A DNA stretch of 64,000 bases from Bacteroidota bacterium (GCA_030681615.1 JAUXSA010000089.1:26857-90856), one strand, 5' to 3'. Positions 1 to 10,122 are shown, numbered from the stretch's first letter. A program made the numbers and translations. Notes: a model not told the origin generated them from the letters alone.

Positions 1-236
1 ATAACTCTGCTTTTTTTCTTTCACCTTCTTTTATTTTTTCGAATAACTCATTCGTGAATTTTACAAGGTTAGCTTTCTTTTGTACGGCTTTTGCCCAAAG
101 CTCTACTTTCTCTTTTTCGTTAGTTGAGATGGTCTTAACTAAATTACGGGTATACCATAACGACGCAATAATTATCACCAAAGCCGATGCGGCAAGGCCT
201 AATTTCCAACGTTGTTTTTTGTTATAGATATTCACT
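1..236 (-). CDS. Sensor histidine kinase, N-terminal fragment (runs off left edge)
   Basis: Too short and edge-cut for the ORF track. Reading the minus strand from GTG at 236 gives MNIYNKKQRWKLGLAASALV followed by a membrane segment (ALVIIIASLWYT) and a charged helix (NEKEKVELWAKAVQKKANLV). This resembles the N-terminus of a group of Bacteroidota membrane histidine kinases, but the kinase core is outside the window. An in-frame TAA lies four codons upstream of the GTG, so GTG is the only usable start. An AGGA abuts it directly, too close for a normal ribosome-binding site. It lies 31 bp downstream of the AsmA-like gene on the same strand and is probably co-transcribed with it. The kinase assignment comes from recalled family resemblance of the first ~75 residues. 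Confidence 0.6.
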
Positions 237-267
237 CCTAAAAAATAATTAATTAAAGATACGATTT

Positions 268-2859
268 TTAGAAATCATCATCGTCATCTTTCTTCTTTTT
301 TGGTTCTAACGTTTTTTTAGGCTGATTATTGTTGGGTTTCTCCAATTCAAAGGCCTGGTCTGCCTTATCTTTCTTTTTTGCAGAAACAGAGTCTTTTTTA
401 AACAGCCCAAATTCTTCTTTCAGCAACTGTTTTAAATTTTGTTTCTCTTCTTTCAGGTCTTTTTTAATGTTCTCTTTTAAACCTTTTCTGTCGTACTTTA
501 TGATAGGTTTATCAACTGTACCGGTCATTAATATAAAAGCACTGCGTTTGTTGTCAGGATCATTCTCTATCGGACCAAACTCTTCGTCTTTGTTTTTGCG
601 TTTTTTAGCAAGCAACTCGCTTATCAATAATTCTATGTGATAATTAATATCATTATTAAATGTATGTGTGCCCCAGAAAATAATATTTAAAGCAGAATTT
701 TTTATAGTCGTACTTGGCAAAATAATGGTTTGATTGTTTATTTCGATGGTGCTTTGCAGGTTTGAGAATTTTATTTTTTGAAGATCCTGTATATCCACAA
801 ATTTTGATAAACTCAATAAAGGTTTAAAATCTATCAACTCGCCTCTATCTATATTTAAATTGATATTTGATCTTACAGAATTAAGATCCGATTCAAGGGC
901 ATTGCTCCAGCTCCCTGAAAACTCCACAGTAGCAGTAGCCAAACCTTTAATGTTCTTTTCCTGCAACGTATTTTGACCAAAATTATTGAGTTGGTCAAAC
1001 ATGCTGTTTATGTTTATGTTCTTTAGTTTACTTTGCATCACCACATCCAGCTTGCTTCCGGAATTATCGGCAAAGGCATCTATCTCTGCTTCGCCCTGCA
1101 TGGTATTCAATTTCATATCGCTTACAATTGCCTTTTGATCTTTAATTTCAATCTCACCTGTTACAGATTGCGCCTCAAACTTTGCGTAGCTGAATTTTAA
1201 AATTGCCGCGTTTAACTTAAATTGAATATTTTTTGGGATCAGTGGCGCAGTTTTATCTTCAGAAGATTTGTACTTCATCATAAAATCTTCCAGCTTAATA
1301 TAATTAGAGAATAAATTTCCCGTAATAATTAGTGGCGCGGTTTTATCCGATAAATAATTAAATATACCCGGCAGTTTGCCATTTAAAACTATATCCGAAC
1401 TTCCACGTTTTAATTTAAGATCCTTCACCTCAACCTCACGGTCTTTTGCAGTTACAGAACAGTTTTCAACTGCAAAAATATTTTCGTCTCCTTTAAATTG
1501 TGCTTCCAGGTTTGTAACTGTTGCATCTAAATTCAATTTTACTTTGGTTGAAAATGTCTGGTCTTTCAAGTCGCTTAACAACCCTTCTATCTCAGAATTT
1601 ATTTTTAGCTTTCCTTTTAATTTACTCAAAGTATCTATTGGCCAAAAATTCTGTAGTGTTTCAAGATCCGAAGTTGCATCTACCAATAAATGTATAAAAG
1701 GGTTTGAAAAATCATTTATCGAAAGGCTGCCTTTTAGCTCATCATTATTTAATTTTAAATAAACGTTTGTAAGGTCGAGCCTGGATGTAGAATTTGTGTA
1801 CACTAACTTCCCATCCATATTAATATTTTTTGCAGTTGTAGAAGTAGGCTTGTAGGTTACTTCTGCTTTCTTTATACCAAAATCGCTTCGCAATTCAAAA
1901 TTTGTTTTACTCGCATAATTAAAACTTCCTTTAGTATAAAACCCGCCATCACTTTTATAATCGTTGGCTTTTTGTTTTTGATCTTCGGGTAATAAAGATA
2001 GAACGGTTGCTATATCAAGATCTGATGCCTCGTAATCGATCTTCATTTTTTGCAAACTATCGCCATACAAAAAATTGCCATTTAAATTAAACAGCATAGA
2101 GTTTAAACTAAAACTTGTTTCTTCGAGTAAATAATTATTACCGTTTACTTTAAGGTTAATGTTTAAGTTACAGTTTTTGTTCTTTAAAAAACTTCTTTTG
2201 CTTGCTGCAATTTGATTAATTACCAATTTACCTTTTGAGCTCATGTCGTATTCAACATCGCTAAAATTTCCTTTAAAGCTTAATTCTTTTATTAAAAGAT
2301 CGGTCTTAAAAATTCTTGATCGGTCTCTATAAACAACATGACAGTTTTCAAGTTGAATTAACTCGAGATTGAAGTTAATAGAGTCGTTTTTATTTTCACC
2401 GCTTGATTCTTCCCAAAAAATATAATTTGGTTTTCCTGCTTTTGTTAAGCCCGGTTTTGCTATTGCATTTTTTAGTGTGATCTTTTTAATATCGTACTTT
2501 TTATTCCAGAGGTCGCTGATATTAAAATGCAGGTTAAGCTGTTCGGCAAACAACAGTGTATCGCGCTTTTTAATTTTTAGTGCCTCCAGCATTAAAACAT
2601 TTTTAAACTCCATCGAACAATCAGGAAATGTTTTTAGAATTGTTAGATCAATATTTTTCGGGTCTATAGTAACCTCCGACTTAAGGTGTTTATTGATCTC
2701 TCCAAGCAAAGCTGCTTTTACTTCATCCTGGTAAATAAACAAAAGACTAACTAACGTCACGCAAATTAAAACAAAGGTAAGGGCCAGGTAAAAAATGGTT
2801 TTTACTATCCGTTTAAGTACGGACTTCTTTTTAGGGGCTATTTCTGGGGTATTTTCCAA
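268..2859 (-). CDS. AsmA-like family envelope protein
   Basis: An 863-aa protein with a Lys-rich cytoplasmic N-terminus, one transmembrane helix at about residues 18-43 (IFYLALTFVLICVTLVSLLF) and a long beta-rich periplasmic region of repeated short strands. That is the architecture of AsmA/YhdP-like proteins, thought to bridge the inner and outer membranes and affect lipid or outer-membrane protein homeostasis. The AsmA C-terminal-type region lies around residues 600-760 (IKNININSMFDQ, LNLNIDRGELIDFKPL). The tail is low-complexity and highly charged (Lys-rich, ending DDDDDF), probably disordered. No catalytic motif is visible. It is followed by the partial kinase gene. Family call is fairly secure; the exact role is unknown. 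Confidence 0.78.
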   Translation of the reverse strand: MENTPEIAPKKKSVLKRIVKTIFYLALTFVLICVTLVSLLFIYQDEVKAALLGEINKHLKSEVTIDPKNIDLTILKTFPDCSMEFKNVLMLEALKIKKRDTLLFAEQLNLHFNISDLWNKKYDIKKITLKNAIAKPGLTKAGKPNYIFWEESSGENKNDSINFNLELIQLENCHVVYRDRSRIFKTDLLIKELSFKGNFSDVEYDMSSKGKLVINQIAASKRSFLKNKNCNLNINLKVNGNNYLLEETSFSLNSMLFNLNGNFLYGDSLQKMKIDYEASDLDIATVLSLLPEDQKQKANDYKSDGGFYTKGSFNYASKTNFELRSDFGIKKAEVTYKPTSTTAKNINMDGKLVYTNSTSRLDLTNVYLKLNNDELKGSLSINDFSNPFIHLLVDATSDLETLQNFWPIDTLSKLKGKLKINSEIEGLLSDLKDQTFSTKVKLNLDATVTNLEAQFKGDENIFAVENCSVTAKDREVEVKDLKLKRGSSDIVLNGKLPGIFNYLSDKTAPLIITGNLFSNYIKLEDFMMKYKSSEDKTAPLIPKNIQFKLNAAILKFSYAKFEAQSVTGEIEIKDQKAIVSDMKLNTMQGEAEIDAFADNSGSKLDVVMQSKLKNININSMFDQLNNFGQNTLQEKNIKGLATATVEFSGSWSNALESDLNSVRSNINLNIDRGELIDFKPLLSLSKFVDIQDLQKIKFSNLQSTIEINNQTIILPSTTIKNSALNIIFWGTHTFNNDINYHIELLISELLAKKRKNKDEEFGPIENDPDNKRSAFILMTGTVDKPIIKYDRKGLKENIKKDLKEEKQNLKQLLKEEFGLFKKDSVSAKKKDKADQAFELEKPNNNQPKKTLEPKKKKDDDDDF

Positions 2860-2982
2860 TAAGGTAAATTTCAGTAAAACTATAACTCCTATTAAGGTTT
2901 AAGTTACTAGAAATAAACAATTGGCTTTTTATAAAATTATAGTGTGAAACGCCTAAATTCTCACAATTTAATACAAAAAACT

Positions 2983-4158
2983 TTAATCAATGATGAGTTT
3001 TTGCGAAAAAGTATCTTGTGGGTCAGATCCCGAAATGAGATAAATTCCTTTTACAAATTCTGCTTTTGAAATTTCGATCATTGCAGGAGCATCAGCATTC
3101 AAGCTGATCTCTTTCACCAGCCGCCCGGTGATATCATAAATAGCAGCGGTTTTACTCAGCGGTTTTTTTTCGTAGCCTATCTTTATTGCATCAGCTGTTT
3201 GATTTACCCATATGGCCGAAGCCGCTTTGTTTTTGAAGTTGATCGTTATTGTTTTATGAATATCCACTGAACCATCTCTGTCAACATTCTTTAACCGGTA
3301 ATAGTTTATGCCCTGATCGGGCGCATAGTCATAATTAAAGTAGGACAGATTATTTTCTCCATTCACATTTGCAAGTGAATAAACGGTGTTCAGCGGTACG
3401 AATACAATTCCATCTACACTTTTTTCCAGCAAATAATACTCAACATTCCTTTCGCTTGCAACACTCCACTTTAACAAAACTTTGTCTTCTAAAGGTTCTG
3501 CATAAAAATCTTTTAAACTTATTGGAAGAACGCCATTGCAACCAGGGCCACAAGTACCGCTTAGGTTTACAGTAAAAGTAATGAGTTCGTCAGAGCGATT
3601 AGATTGTCCGCCGATATTAAAAGAGCCGCCTGTTAAGATCATTTGCACCGTGCCGTCGGAATTAGCGCAACCCCCAATTAAACTGGAAACGCCTGTGGTG
3701 TATGTTCCGAGCGCAGTATATGCGCCGCATGTACCAACATTTACAATCATAGTTGAACCCTGAGCAATAACAAGGCCGCCCGTGTTTGTAATAAAAATAT
3801 CGTCACCCGAATCCATACCACAATTGCTGCATCCGGTGCCTGAAGGGTTTATAGGGGCGCCAAAATAGTTTCTCTTCATGAATTGTGCAGTAATTGTAGC
3901 TGTGCAGCCGGCGGGCAATGAATAATTTGTTGAATAATTATCTGTTGTACCGCCCCCAAGTACAGAAGTACCGCATGCTGTTGGCGAAAACGCAGGAACA
4001 TACAGCGAGGCTAAATTGCAATAATTAGCGCCATTACCACAACCAGCCAAAGCATTTTGATTTATCATAGCCCCACTTATATTGCAACCAGAAAAAGAGA
4101 CCTGGCAGAAGGAATGGGTAACTATCAAAAATAAAAATATAATATAAACTTTTCTCAT
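2983..4158 (-). CDS. Secreted T9SS type A sorting domain protein
   Basis: A 391-aa exported protein. The N-terminal signal peptide is MRKVYIIFLFLIVTHSFCQ. Residues ~20-205 are a Gly/Asn/Cys-rich beta region with many cysteines (CGNGANYC, CSNCGMDSGDD), probably disulfide-stabilised outside the cell. Around residues 215-300 there is a fibronectin-like stretch common in Bacteroidota surface proteins (LLKWSVASERNVEYYLLEKS). The last ~80 residues are a type IX secretion C-terminal sorting domain (AAIYDITGRLVKEI, FVKGIYLISG, KLIID end). The protein is therefore probably passed through the T9SS to the surface or medium. The ligand or substrate of the Cys-rich domain is not recognisable. It stands alone, 123 bp upstream of the AsmA-like gene. 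Confidence 0.82.
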   Translation of the reverse strand: MRKVYIIFLFLIVTHSFCQVSFSGCNISGAMINQNALAGCGNGANYCNLASLYVPAFSPTACGTSVLGGGTTDNYSTNYSLPAGCTATITAQFMKRNYFGAPINPSGTGCSNCGMDSGDDIFITNTGGLVIAQGSTMIVNVGTCGAYTALGTYTTGVSSLIGGCANSDGTVQMILTGGSFNIGGQSNRSDELITFTVNLSGTCGPGCNGVLPISLKDFYAEPLEDKVLLKWSVASERNVEYYLLEKSVDGIVFVPLNTVYSLANVNGENNLSYFNYDYAPDQGINYYRLKNVDRDGSVDIHKTITINFKNKAASAIWVNQTADAIKIGYEKKPLSKTAAIYDITGRLVKEISLNADAPAMIEISKAEFVKGIYLISGSDPQDTFSQKLIID

Positions 4159-4425
4159 TCTGTTTTTATAACAGTAAATTAAAAAAGCGGTTAAGGTTTA
4201 CTTTGATTTCGAGACGAAAGATCAAATTCCTTTAGGGTGTTCACTTCTTGTTTAAGTGCAGATCAAATTTAGGACTTTTAGGTAAGATACATTGTTTAGA
4301 TATATTAAGTAAATATTAACTTTTTTCCTTAATATTTACTAAAACATGATCTTATTTCATGCTTTTATTGTTAAAATTGGCTTTTGTAATTTTCAATCTG
4401 TTGCAAATTTTGTAAATTTAATGCT

Positions 4426-5037
4426 ATGAAAAAAGCAGCATTATTTCTATCCCTTATTATTGTTTCGGTATTAACTTTTTCGTTCGTTAATTCTCCTCCT
4501 GAAGAGCTGGCTATTAACGCCCCCATCCCACAAGGCGATTATAAAATGAAAGATGTAAGTGGTAAAACGGTTTCTTTGAACGAAATTAAAACCGCAAAAG
4601 GGTTATTGGTTATTTTTAGTTGCAATACCTGCCCTTATGTAAAGTTAAGTGAAACCCGTATTAAAGAATATTCAGATTATTGTTTAGCAAATGGTATTGG
4701 TTGTGCTTTAATTAACAGTAATGAAGCGCAGCGTACCGAAGATGATAGTTTTGATAAAATGTCGGCATACTTTGCTGCACAAAAATTAAAATGTACTTAT
4801 GCGGTTGACGAAAAAAGTCAATTGGCAAACGCTTTTGGTGCAACACGCACTCCTCAATGTTTTTTATTTAATGCAAAAGGTTTAGTTTATAAGGGTGCTA
4901 TTGATGATAATGTAAAAGATGCAGCAGCAGTTAAAGCGCCATATCTTAAAGAGGCTTTGGCTTCTTTACTTAAGAACGAAACTCCTAAAACACAGGAAAC
5001 CAAATCTATTGGCTGTACTATTAAACGTGTAGAATAA
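4426..5037 (+). CDS. Exported redoxin (AhpC/TSA-thioredoxin fold) protein
   Basis: A 203-aa protein with an N-terminal signal sequence (MKKAALFLSLIIVSVLTFSFVNS) followed by a thioredoxin-fold redoxin domain. The redox motif is CNTC (FSCNTCPYVK, around residue 65). The cis-proline region appears as RTPQCFLF near residue 146. It matches periplasmic or secreted thioredoxin-family proteins of Bacteroidota that handle thiol redox or peroxide chemistry; the substrate cannot be inferred. A third cysteine lies near the C-terminus (SIGCTIK). The ATG follows a 267-bp divergent intergenic region shared with the T9SS gene, and no strong Shine-Dalgarno site is present. Confidence 0.82.
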   Translation: MKKAALFLSLIIVSVLTFSFVNSPPEELAINAPIPQGDYKMKDVSGKTVSLNEIKTAKGLLVIFSCNTCPYVKLSETRIKEYSDYCLANGIGCALINSNEAQRTEDDSFDKMSAYFAAQKLKCTYAVDEKSQLANAFGATRTPQCFLFNAKGLVYKGAIDDNVKDAAAVKAPYLKEALASLLKNETPKTQETKSIGCTIKRVE

Positions 5038-5049
5038 TCCTACAAGTTT

Positions 5050-5395
<346 letters not shown>

Positions 5396-5404
5396 ATCCG
5401 AATT

Positions 5405-7417
5405 ATGTCAGCAATAACAGGTGTTTCATTTAAAGAATTAATATTACAGGGCATACCGGAACAGTTACCGGAAGCAAAACCCTACGACAGCAATATCAAC
5501 CACGCGCCAAAACGTAAAGACAGTTTAAATGCTGAAGAAAAAAAATTAGCTATCCGCAACGCATTACGTTATTTCGATCCAAAACATCATGCAGTTTTAG
5601 CAAAAGAATTTGCGTACGAATTAAAAACATATGGCCGTGTTTACATGCACCGTTTTAGACCCGACTATAAAATTTACGCACGACCAATTAATGAGTATCC
5701 GCATAAAAGCATACAGGCAGCGGCTATTATGCACATGCTTAGTAATAATTTAGATCATGCTGTTGCACAACATCCGCACGAATTAATTACATATGGTGGT
5801 AATGGTTCTGTTTTTCAGAACTGGGCGCAGTATTTATTAACCATGCAATATTTAGCAATAATGACCAACGAACAAACCTTAGTTCTATACAGCGGTCATC
5901 CTATGGGTTTATTTCCATCGCACAAAGATGCGCCAAGGGTTGTTGTTACAAATGGTATGATGATACCAAATTATAGCAAGCCTGATGACTGGGAAAAATT
6001 TAACGCTTTAGGCGTAACACAATACGGGCAAATGACTGCCGGTAGTTTTATGTATATTGGCCCACAAGGCATTGTACACGGCACAACCATAACCGTTATG
6101 AATGCGGCCCGTAAAAAATTCCATACCGAAGAAGAACGTAAAGGTAAATTATTTGTTACCTGTGGTCTTGGTGGTATGAGCGGCGCGCAGCCTAAAGCCG
6201 CAAAAATTGCCGGACTGGTTTCTGTTACTGCGGAGATAAATCCAAAAGCAGTTGTGACAAGACACAGCCAGGGTTGGGTAGACGAAGTTTTTCCTGATCT
6301 TGATAAATTGATAGTTCGCATTAAAAACGCACAAAAAAATAAAGAAGCGGTAAGTTTAGCTTACCAGGGAAATGCCGTTGACCTTTGGGAAAAATTATTA
6401 AAGGAAAATATTTTAGTGGATATTGGTACCGATCAATCGTCGCTACACAATCCGTGGGCGGGTGGTTATTATCCACAAGGGCTTAGCTATGAAGAATCAA
6501 ACAAACTCATGGCAGAGAACCCTGCTAAATTTAAAGAAGAAGTTCAAAAAACATTACGCGCACATGCCGATTGTATAAATAAATTTGCCGCAAAAGGCAT
6601 GTACTTTTTTGATTATGGTAATGCCTTTTTATTAGAAGCAAGCCGTGCCGGTGCAGATATTTTAGAAAAGAACGGCGACTTTAAATACAAAAGTTATGTT
6701 CAGGATATTTTAGGGCCTATGTGTTTTGATTATGGCTTTGGTCCGTTCCGTTGGGTGTGTACCAGTGCAAACGAGAACGACCTTAGAAAAACAGATGAGT
6801 TAGCATTAACTGTATTAGAAGAAATTTATAAAACAGCACCAAAAGAAATTCAACAACAGTTAATGGATAATATTTTGTGGATAAAGAATGCCATGCAAAA
6901 TAATTTAGTTGTTGGTTCGCAGGCGCGTATCTTATACGCCGATAGTGAAGGCAGAATTAAAGTTGCAAAAGCAATTAACAAGGCCATTAAAGAGGGAAAA
7001 ATTACTGCGCCGGTTGTTTTAGGAAGAGATCATCATGATGTGAGTGGAACTGATAGTCCTTACAGAGAAACCTCTAATATTTATGATGGCAGTAAGTTTA
7101 CTGCAGACATGGCCGTGCAAAATTTTGTAGGTGATGCGTTTAGAGGCGCAACATGGATAAGTTTACATAATGGTGGTGGTGTTGGTTGGGGCGAAGTTAT
7201 AAACGGTGGTTTTGGTCTGGTGTTGGATGGAACCGATGATGCCGAAAGAAGATTAGAACAAATGTTATTCTGGGATGTAAATAACGGGATCTCGAGAAGA
7301 GCCTGGGCGCGTAATGATGAAGCTCTTTTTGCCATTAAACGCGAAATGGAACGAACACCGAATTTGAAGGTTACGCTTCCGAATTTGGTAGACGATAGTT
7401 TGTTGGAAGGATTATAG
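5405..7417 (+). CDS. hutU: Urocanate hydratase
   Basis: A 670-aa urocanase that hydrates urocanate to imidazolonepropionate, the second step of histidine degradation, in the cytosol with tightly bound NAD. The NAD-binding signature CGLGGMSGAQPKAA is near residue 250. Other family blocks are ITYGGNGSVFQNWAQY, LYSGHPMGLFPSH, RWVCTSANENDLRKTDEL and ISLHNGGGVGWGEVINGGFG. The length fits the long (~670 aa) class rather than the ~555-aa proteobacterial enzymes. No hutH, hutI or hutG gene is in the window, so the rest of the pathway must lie elsewhere. Confidence 0.96.
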   Translation: MSAITGVSFKELILQGIPEQLPEAKPYDSNINHAPKRKDSLNAEEKKLAIRNALRYFDPKHHAVLAKEFAYELKTYGRVYMHRFRPDYKIYARPINEYPHKSIQAAAIMHMLSNNLDHAVAQHPHELITYGGNGSVFQNWAQYLLTMQYLAIMTNEQTLVLYSGHPMGLFPSHKDAPRVVVTNGMMIPNYSKPDDWEKFNALGVTQYGQMTAGSFMYIGPQGIVHGTTITVMNAARKKFHTEEERKGKLFVTCGLGGMSGAQPKAAKIAGLVSVTAEINPKAVVTRHSQGWVDEVFPDLDKLIVRIKNAQKNKEAVSLAYQGNAVDLWEKLLKENILVDIGTDQSSLHNPWAGGYYPQGLSYEESNKLMAENPAKFKEEVQKTLRAHADCINKFAAKGMYFFDYGNAFLLEASRAGADILEKNGDFKYKSYVQDILGPMCFDYGFGPFRWVCTSANENDLRKTDELALTVLEEIYKTAPKEIQQQLMDNILWIKNAMQNNLVVGSQARILYADSEGRIKVAKAINKAIKEGKITAPVVLGRDHHDVSGTDSPYRETSNIYDGSKFTADMAVQNFVGDAFRGATWISLHNGGGVGWGEVINGGFGLVLDGTDDAERRLEQMLFWDVNNGISRRAWARNDEALFAIKREMERTPNLKVTLPNLVDDSLLEGL

Positions 7418-7448
7418 TTTTGGCATAAAGATTGAACGACATTAATTA

Positions 7449-8258
7449 ATGACAGCTTCAAAAAGCATAATCGAGATCTATAAGGAAGAGCAAAACTCTT
7501 TTTTAAAACATCTTCGTAAGGCTAAGGATCTTGAGGAGTCTCAAGTTCATAAATTGCGGGTAGATATTAAAAACCTACGCGTGTTAGCGGCACTTTTAAA
7601 AATTATTGCGCCTAAAAAAAGGTTTAGTCCAAAACCTTTACTCCTTTTATTATCCCCTGTTTTTAAAAAAGCAGGAAAAATAAGGACCGCTACACTTAAT
7701 CTTAAACTAATACAGCATTACAAGTCGCCGGCAATGCTAACGTTTAAAGCACACATTAAAGATCAGATAAAGGGTGCAGAAGTGGGTTTGGTAAAGGAAA
7801 TTAAAAGCTTCAAAAAAAAGAAATTACAAGCGCTTAGCAAAACACATGTTTCACTTTTTAAAAAGCAAAAGGCCGAAAAAATTAACCAAAAAATTAAATT
7901 GCTTTTTGAAGATGAGTTAGTAAAAGTAAAATCTCATTTACTAGAAATGAATAATGATGAGAATCTTCATTCAATTAGAAAAGAACTGAAAATAATAAAA
8001 AACCTTGCTTCTATTTTAAAAAAGATCGCCCCGGAAAACCCTATACCGGCTTCCATAAAAAAAATTGAAAGTACTTATGAAAAAATAGGTAAATGGCATG
8101 ATGATACAGTATTAATAGAAGCTATTGAAAAGTTTGTGAATTCCCATAATAAAATAAAACCACAGTTAAAAACCATAACTGCTCTTGAGAAATTAAAAGA
8201 AAAAAACCACATGGATAGACTTTACATTACAAAAAAACTGAGGGCTGGCCTGTTATGA
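7449..8258 (+). CDS. CHAD domain protein
   Basis: A 269-aa, very Lys-rich, all-helical protein with two halves that each carry the CHAD signature: VHKLRVDIKNLRVL near residue 32 and LHSIRKELKIIKNL near residue 178. CHAD domains carry conserved His/Lys/Arg residues and bind polyphosphate; many associate with polyphosphate granules. There is no CYTH triphosphatase domain here, so this is the stand-alone form. It follows hutU by 31 bp and is closed by a clear terminator. A role in polyphosphate binding is a family-based inference. The phosphate porin/PiT pair lies just beyond the terminator on the opposite strand. Confidence 0.82.
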   Translation: MTASKSIIEIYKEEQNSFLKHLRKAKDLEESQVHKLRVDIKNLRVLAALLKIIAPKKRFSPKPLLLLLSPVFKKAGKIRTATLNLKLIQHYKSPAMLTFKAHIKDQIKGAEVGLVKEIKSFKKKKLQALSKTHVSLFKKQKAEKINQKIKLLFEDELVKVKSHLLEMNNDENLHSIRKELKIIKNLASILKKIAPENPIPASIKKIESTYEKIGKWHDDTVLIEAIEKFVNSHNKIKPQLKTITALEKLKEKNHMDRLYITKKLRAGLL

Positions 8259-8270
8259 ATTCTTTAAACA

Positions 8271-8303
8271 AAAAACCCGCTCACGTGTAGTAAGCGGGTT
8301 TTT
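8271..8303 (+). terminator. Rho-independent terminator after the CHAD gene
   Basis: AAAAACCCGCT and AAGCGGGTTTTT form a stem closing a ~10-nt loop and end in a T run, 13 bp after the CHAD stop codon. The A-tract on the other side could let it act in both directions, for the 48-aa ORF on the minus strand. Confidence 0.88.
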
Positions 8304-8351
8304 GATTTGTCCAGTTCGCTATTTTTGAGATAGCAAAATTGACGGTATTTA

Positions 8352-8498
8352 TTATTTACGCTTTTGTGTTAGATCTTTTTTAAGATCAGCGTTTTGTTTT
8401 TTATTCTTATCCGTTTCTTTTTGATGCGTTGTTGCGTCGTGTGATGGAGCCGCTTTCTTAATGCGTTCTCTTGCATCATCTCTTCCTTGTCTTGGCAT
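8352..8498 (-). CDS. Small highly charged hypothetical protein (48 aa)
   Basis: This ORF is below the track cut-off. ATG at 8498 reads MPRQGRDDARERIKKAAPSH, continues with DATTHQKETDKNKKQNADLK and ends KRK-stop at 8352. It is rich in Lys, Arg, Asp and Gln, has no hydrophobic segment, and is likely disordered or nucleic-acid/polyphosphate binding in character. It occupies an otherwise gene-free gap of 350 bp between two terminators, which fits a separate small transcription unit. I do not recognise a family, and a chance ORF cannot be excluded. Confidence 0.5.
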   Translation of the reverse strand: MPRQGRDDARERIKKAAPSHDATTHQKETDKNKKQNADLKKDLTQKRK

Positions 8499-8590
8499 AT
8501 TTTCTATTTTTAATTGTTTCTTATACTAATGCCGGCAAGAAGCAGGCCAAAAATATATTTTATTATTAATCAATAAGTTAAATATTGGGC

Positions 8591-8624
8591 AAAAAAAGAT
8601 CTGTGTATTTACATACACAGATCT
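8591..8624 (-). terminator. Rho-independent terminator after the PiT gene
   Basis: A perfect 11-bp stem, AGATCTGTGTA (8597-8607) against TACACAGATCT (8614-8624), closes a 6-nt loop. On the minus strand it is followed by a run of seven T, 30 bp past the PiT stop codon. Confidence 0.9.
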
Positions 8625-8653
8625 GTAAAGCATTTCTACAATAAACAATAAAA

Positions 8654-10057
8654 TTATAGAATAGCGCGGAACAATAAGAACAAGCCTCCCGATAAAATAA
8701 TTGTTACCGGTAAGGTAAGTAACCATGCCAAAGCAATGGTTTTAATAGTTCCTTTTTGTAAATTCTTTAATCCTTTTTTAGCAACCATTGAGCCGGCAAT
8801 ACCCGAAGATAACATGTGCGTGGTTGAAACAGGAACGCCATACGCTGATGCCATACCAATACCCATTGATGCAACTAACTCGGCGCTGGCGCCTTGCGCG
8901 TAACTCATGTGTTGTTTACCAATTTTTTCGCCAACTGTTTTTACAATACGTTTCCAACCCACCATTGTACCAAGCCCTAAACATAAAGAGACAATTATAA
9001 TTACCCATGACGGCGCATACTCTATTAATTTTTTAGTGGCTTTTATTTCGTGGTTTAGTTCTTTTATTTCGTTGGCGCTTAAGGTTAAGTTGCCGCCTTT
9101 AATTATTTTATCGGTATTCTTGGTGATCTTGATAACATCTTTTCTTAAAGAAAAACGTTCCTTCAAACCAACTTCATCGGAGTTAAATTTATTAACTGTA
9201 ACTTCTTCAAAATGGTCGGAGTACTTCATGACCTCAGCATACAGTATCTTTTCTTTTTTTGCAAGTACCGTAGTGTCGGCTTTTGCCATTAATAATTCTA
9301 TTTTATTTACATTACCGTTAACGCTTTGCAGATTGACGCTCGCGTCTATTGCAAACTGGCCTGGTAAAATGGCAATTAAGATGAGCATAATTAAACCCAC
9401 ACCTTTTTGTCCATCGTTCTGCCCATGAAAAAAACTTACCAGTCCACAAGTGATCCATAATAACATGCGGATCCAGATAGGCGGCATTTTTCCGGGAATT
9501 GGTTCTTTATATATTATTTCATTTTTTATAAAACGCTTAAAAATAAACATCATAATAATAGCCACTGAAAAACCAATTAATGGCGATAACAATAATGCCA
9601 AACCGGTGTCTTTTGCTTTATCCCAGTTAACAGCTGTAAGACCAAGATCGCCGGGCAGGAAAGCAAAGGCCAAACCAATTCCTAAAATTGAACCAATTAA
9701 TGTGTGTGAGCTGGATGAAGGAATGCCAAAATACCAGGTACCAAAATTCCATATAATAGCACTTATTAATAATGCCAATATCATTGCAACACCATGATAT
9801 GGATTGCTATCTACCAAAGCATCCATTGGTAATAAGTTTACAATGCCCATAGCCACTGCAATACCACCTAACATAACTCCTGTAAAATTTAAGATACCGC
9901 TGTATACTACGGCTACAGTAGGTTTCATTGAGTTTGTATAAATAACAGTGGCTACCGCGTTTGCAGTATCATGAAAACCATTAATAAATTCAAAAAAACA
10001 GGCTGCTAAAAGGCAAATTATTAATAAAACAGTAAGTGTAGTATCTAATCCAAACAT
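8654..10057 (-). CDS. pit: PiT family inorganic phosphate transporter
   Basis: A 467-aa inner-membrane protein of the PiT (Pho-4) family, which imports metal-phosphate complexes by ion symport. The two PiT signature halves are visible: GFHDTANAVATVIYTNSMKP near residue 27 and a second FFHGQNDGQKGVGLIML near residue 208. SSSHTLIGSILGIG and PVSTTHMLSSGIAGSMV are the paired re-entrant segments. Between the halves, at about residues 240-345, is a hydrophilic coiled domain longer than in minimal PiT proteins (MAKADTTVLAKKEKILYAEV), as seen in other Bacteroidota members. It lies 65 bp downstream of a phosphate-porin-like gene and is probably transcribed with it. Confidence 0.93.
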   Translation of the reverse strand: MFGLDTTLTVLLIICLLAACFFEFINGFHDTANAVATVIYTNSMKPTVAVVYSGILNFTGVMLGGIAVAMGIVNLLPMDALVDSNPYHGVAMILALLISAIIWNFGTWYFGIPSSSSHTLIGSILGIGLAFAFLPGDLGLTAVNWDKAKDTGLALLLSPLIGFSVAIIMMFIFKRFIKNEIIYKEPIPGKMPPIWIRMLLWITCGLVSFFHGQNDGQKGVGLIMLILIAILPGQFAIDASVNLQSVNGNVNKIELLMAKADTTVLAKKEKILYAEVMKYSDHFEEVTVNKFNSDEVGLKERFSLRKDVIKITKNTDKIIKGGNLTLSANEIKELNHEIKATKKLIEYAPSWVIIIVSLCLGLGTMVGWKRIVKTVGEKIGKQHMSYAQGASAELVASMGIGMASAYGVPVSTTHMLSSGIAGSMVAKKGLKNLQKGTIKTIALAWLLTLPVTIILSGGLFLLFRAIL

Positions 10058-10122
10058 AAACGGAAATTTTAGCTAAAAGTATTTATTAATAATCGTGACA
10101 ATGTTAATTTATTGTTACCATT

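Noticed and set aside
8526-8726. 66-aa minus-strand ORF
   Set aside because: It runs through the PiT terminator hairpin and the end of the PiT gene in another frame; a shadow.
8907-9428. 173-aa plus-strand ORF
   Set aside because: Antisense to the PiT coding region; composition follows the complement of a membrane protein.
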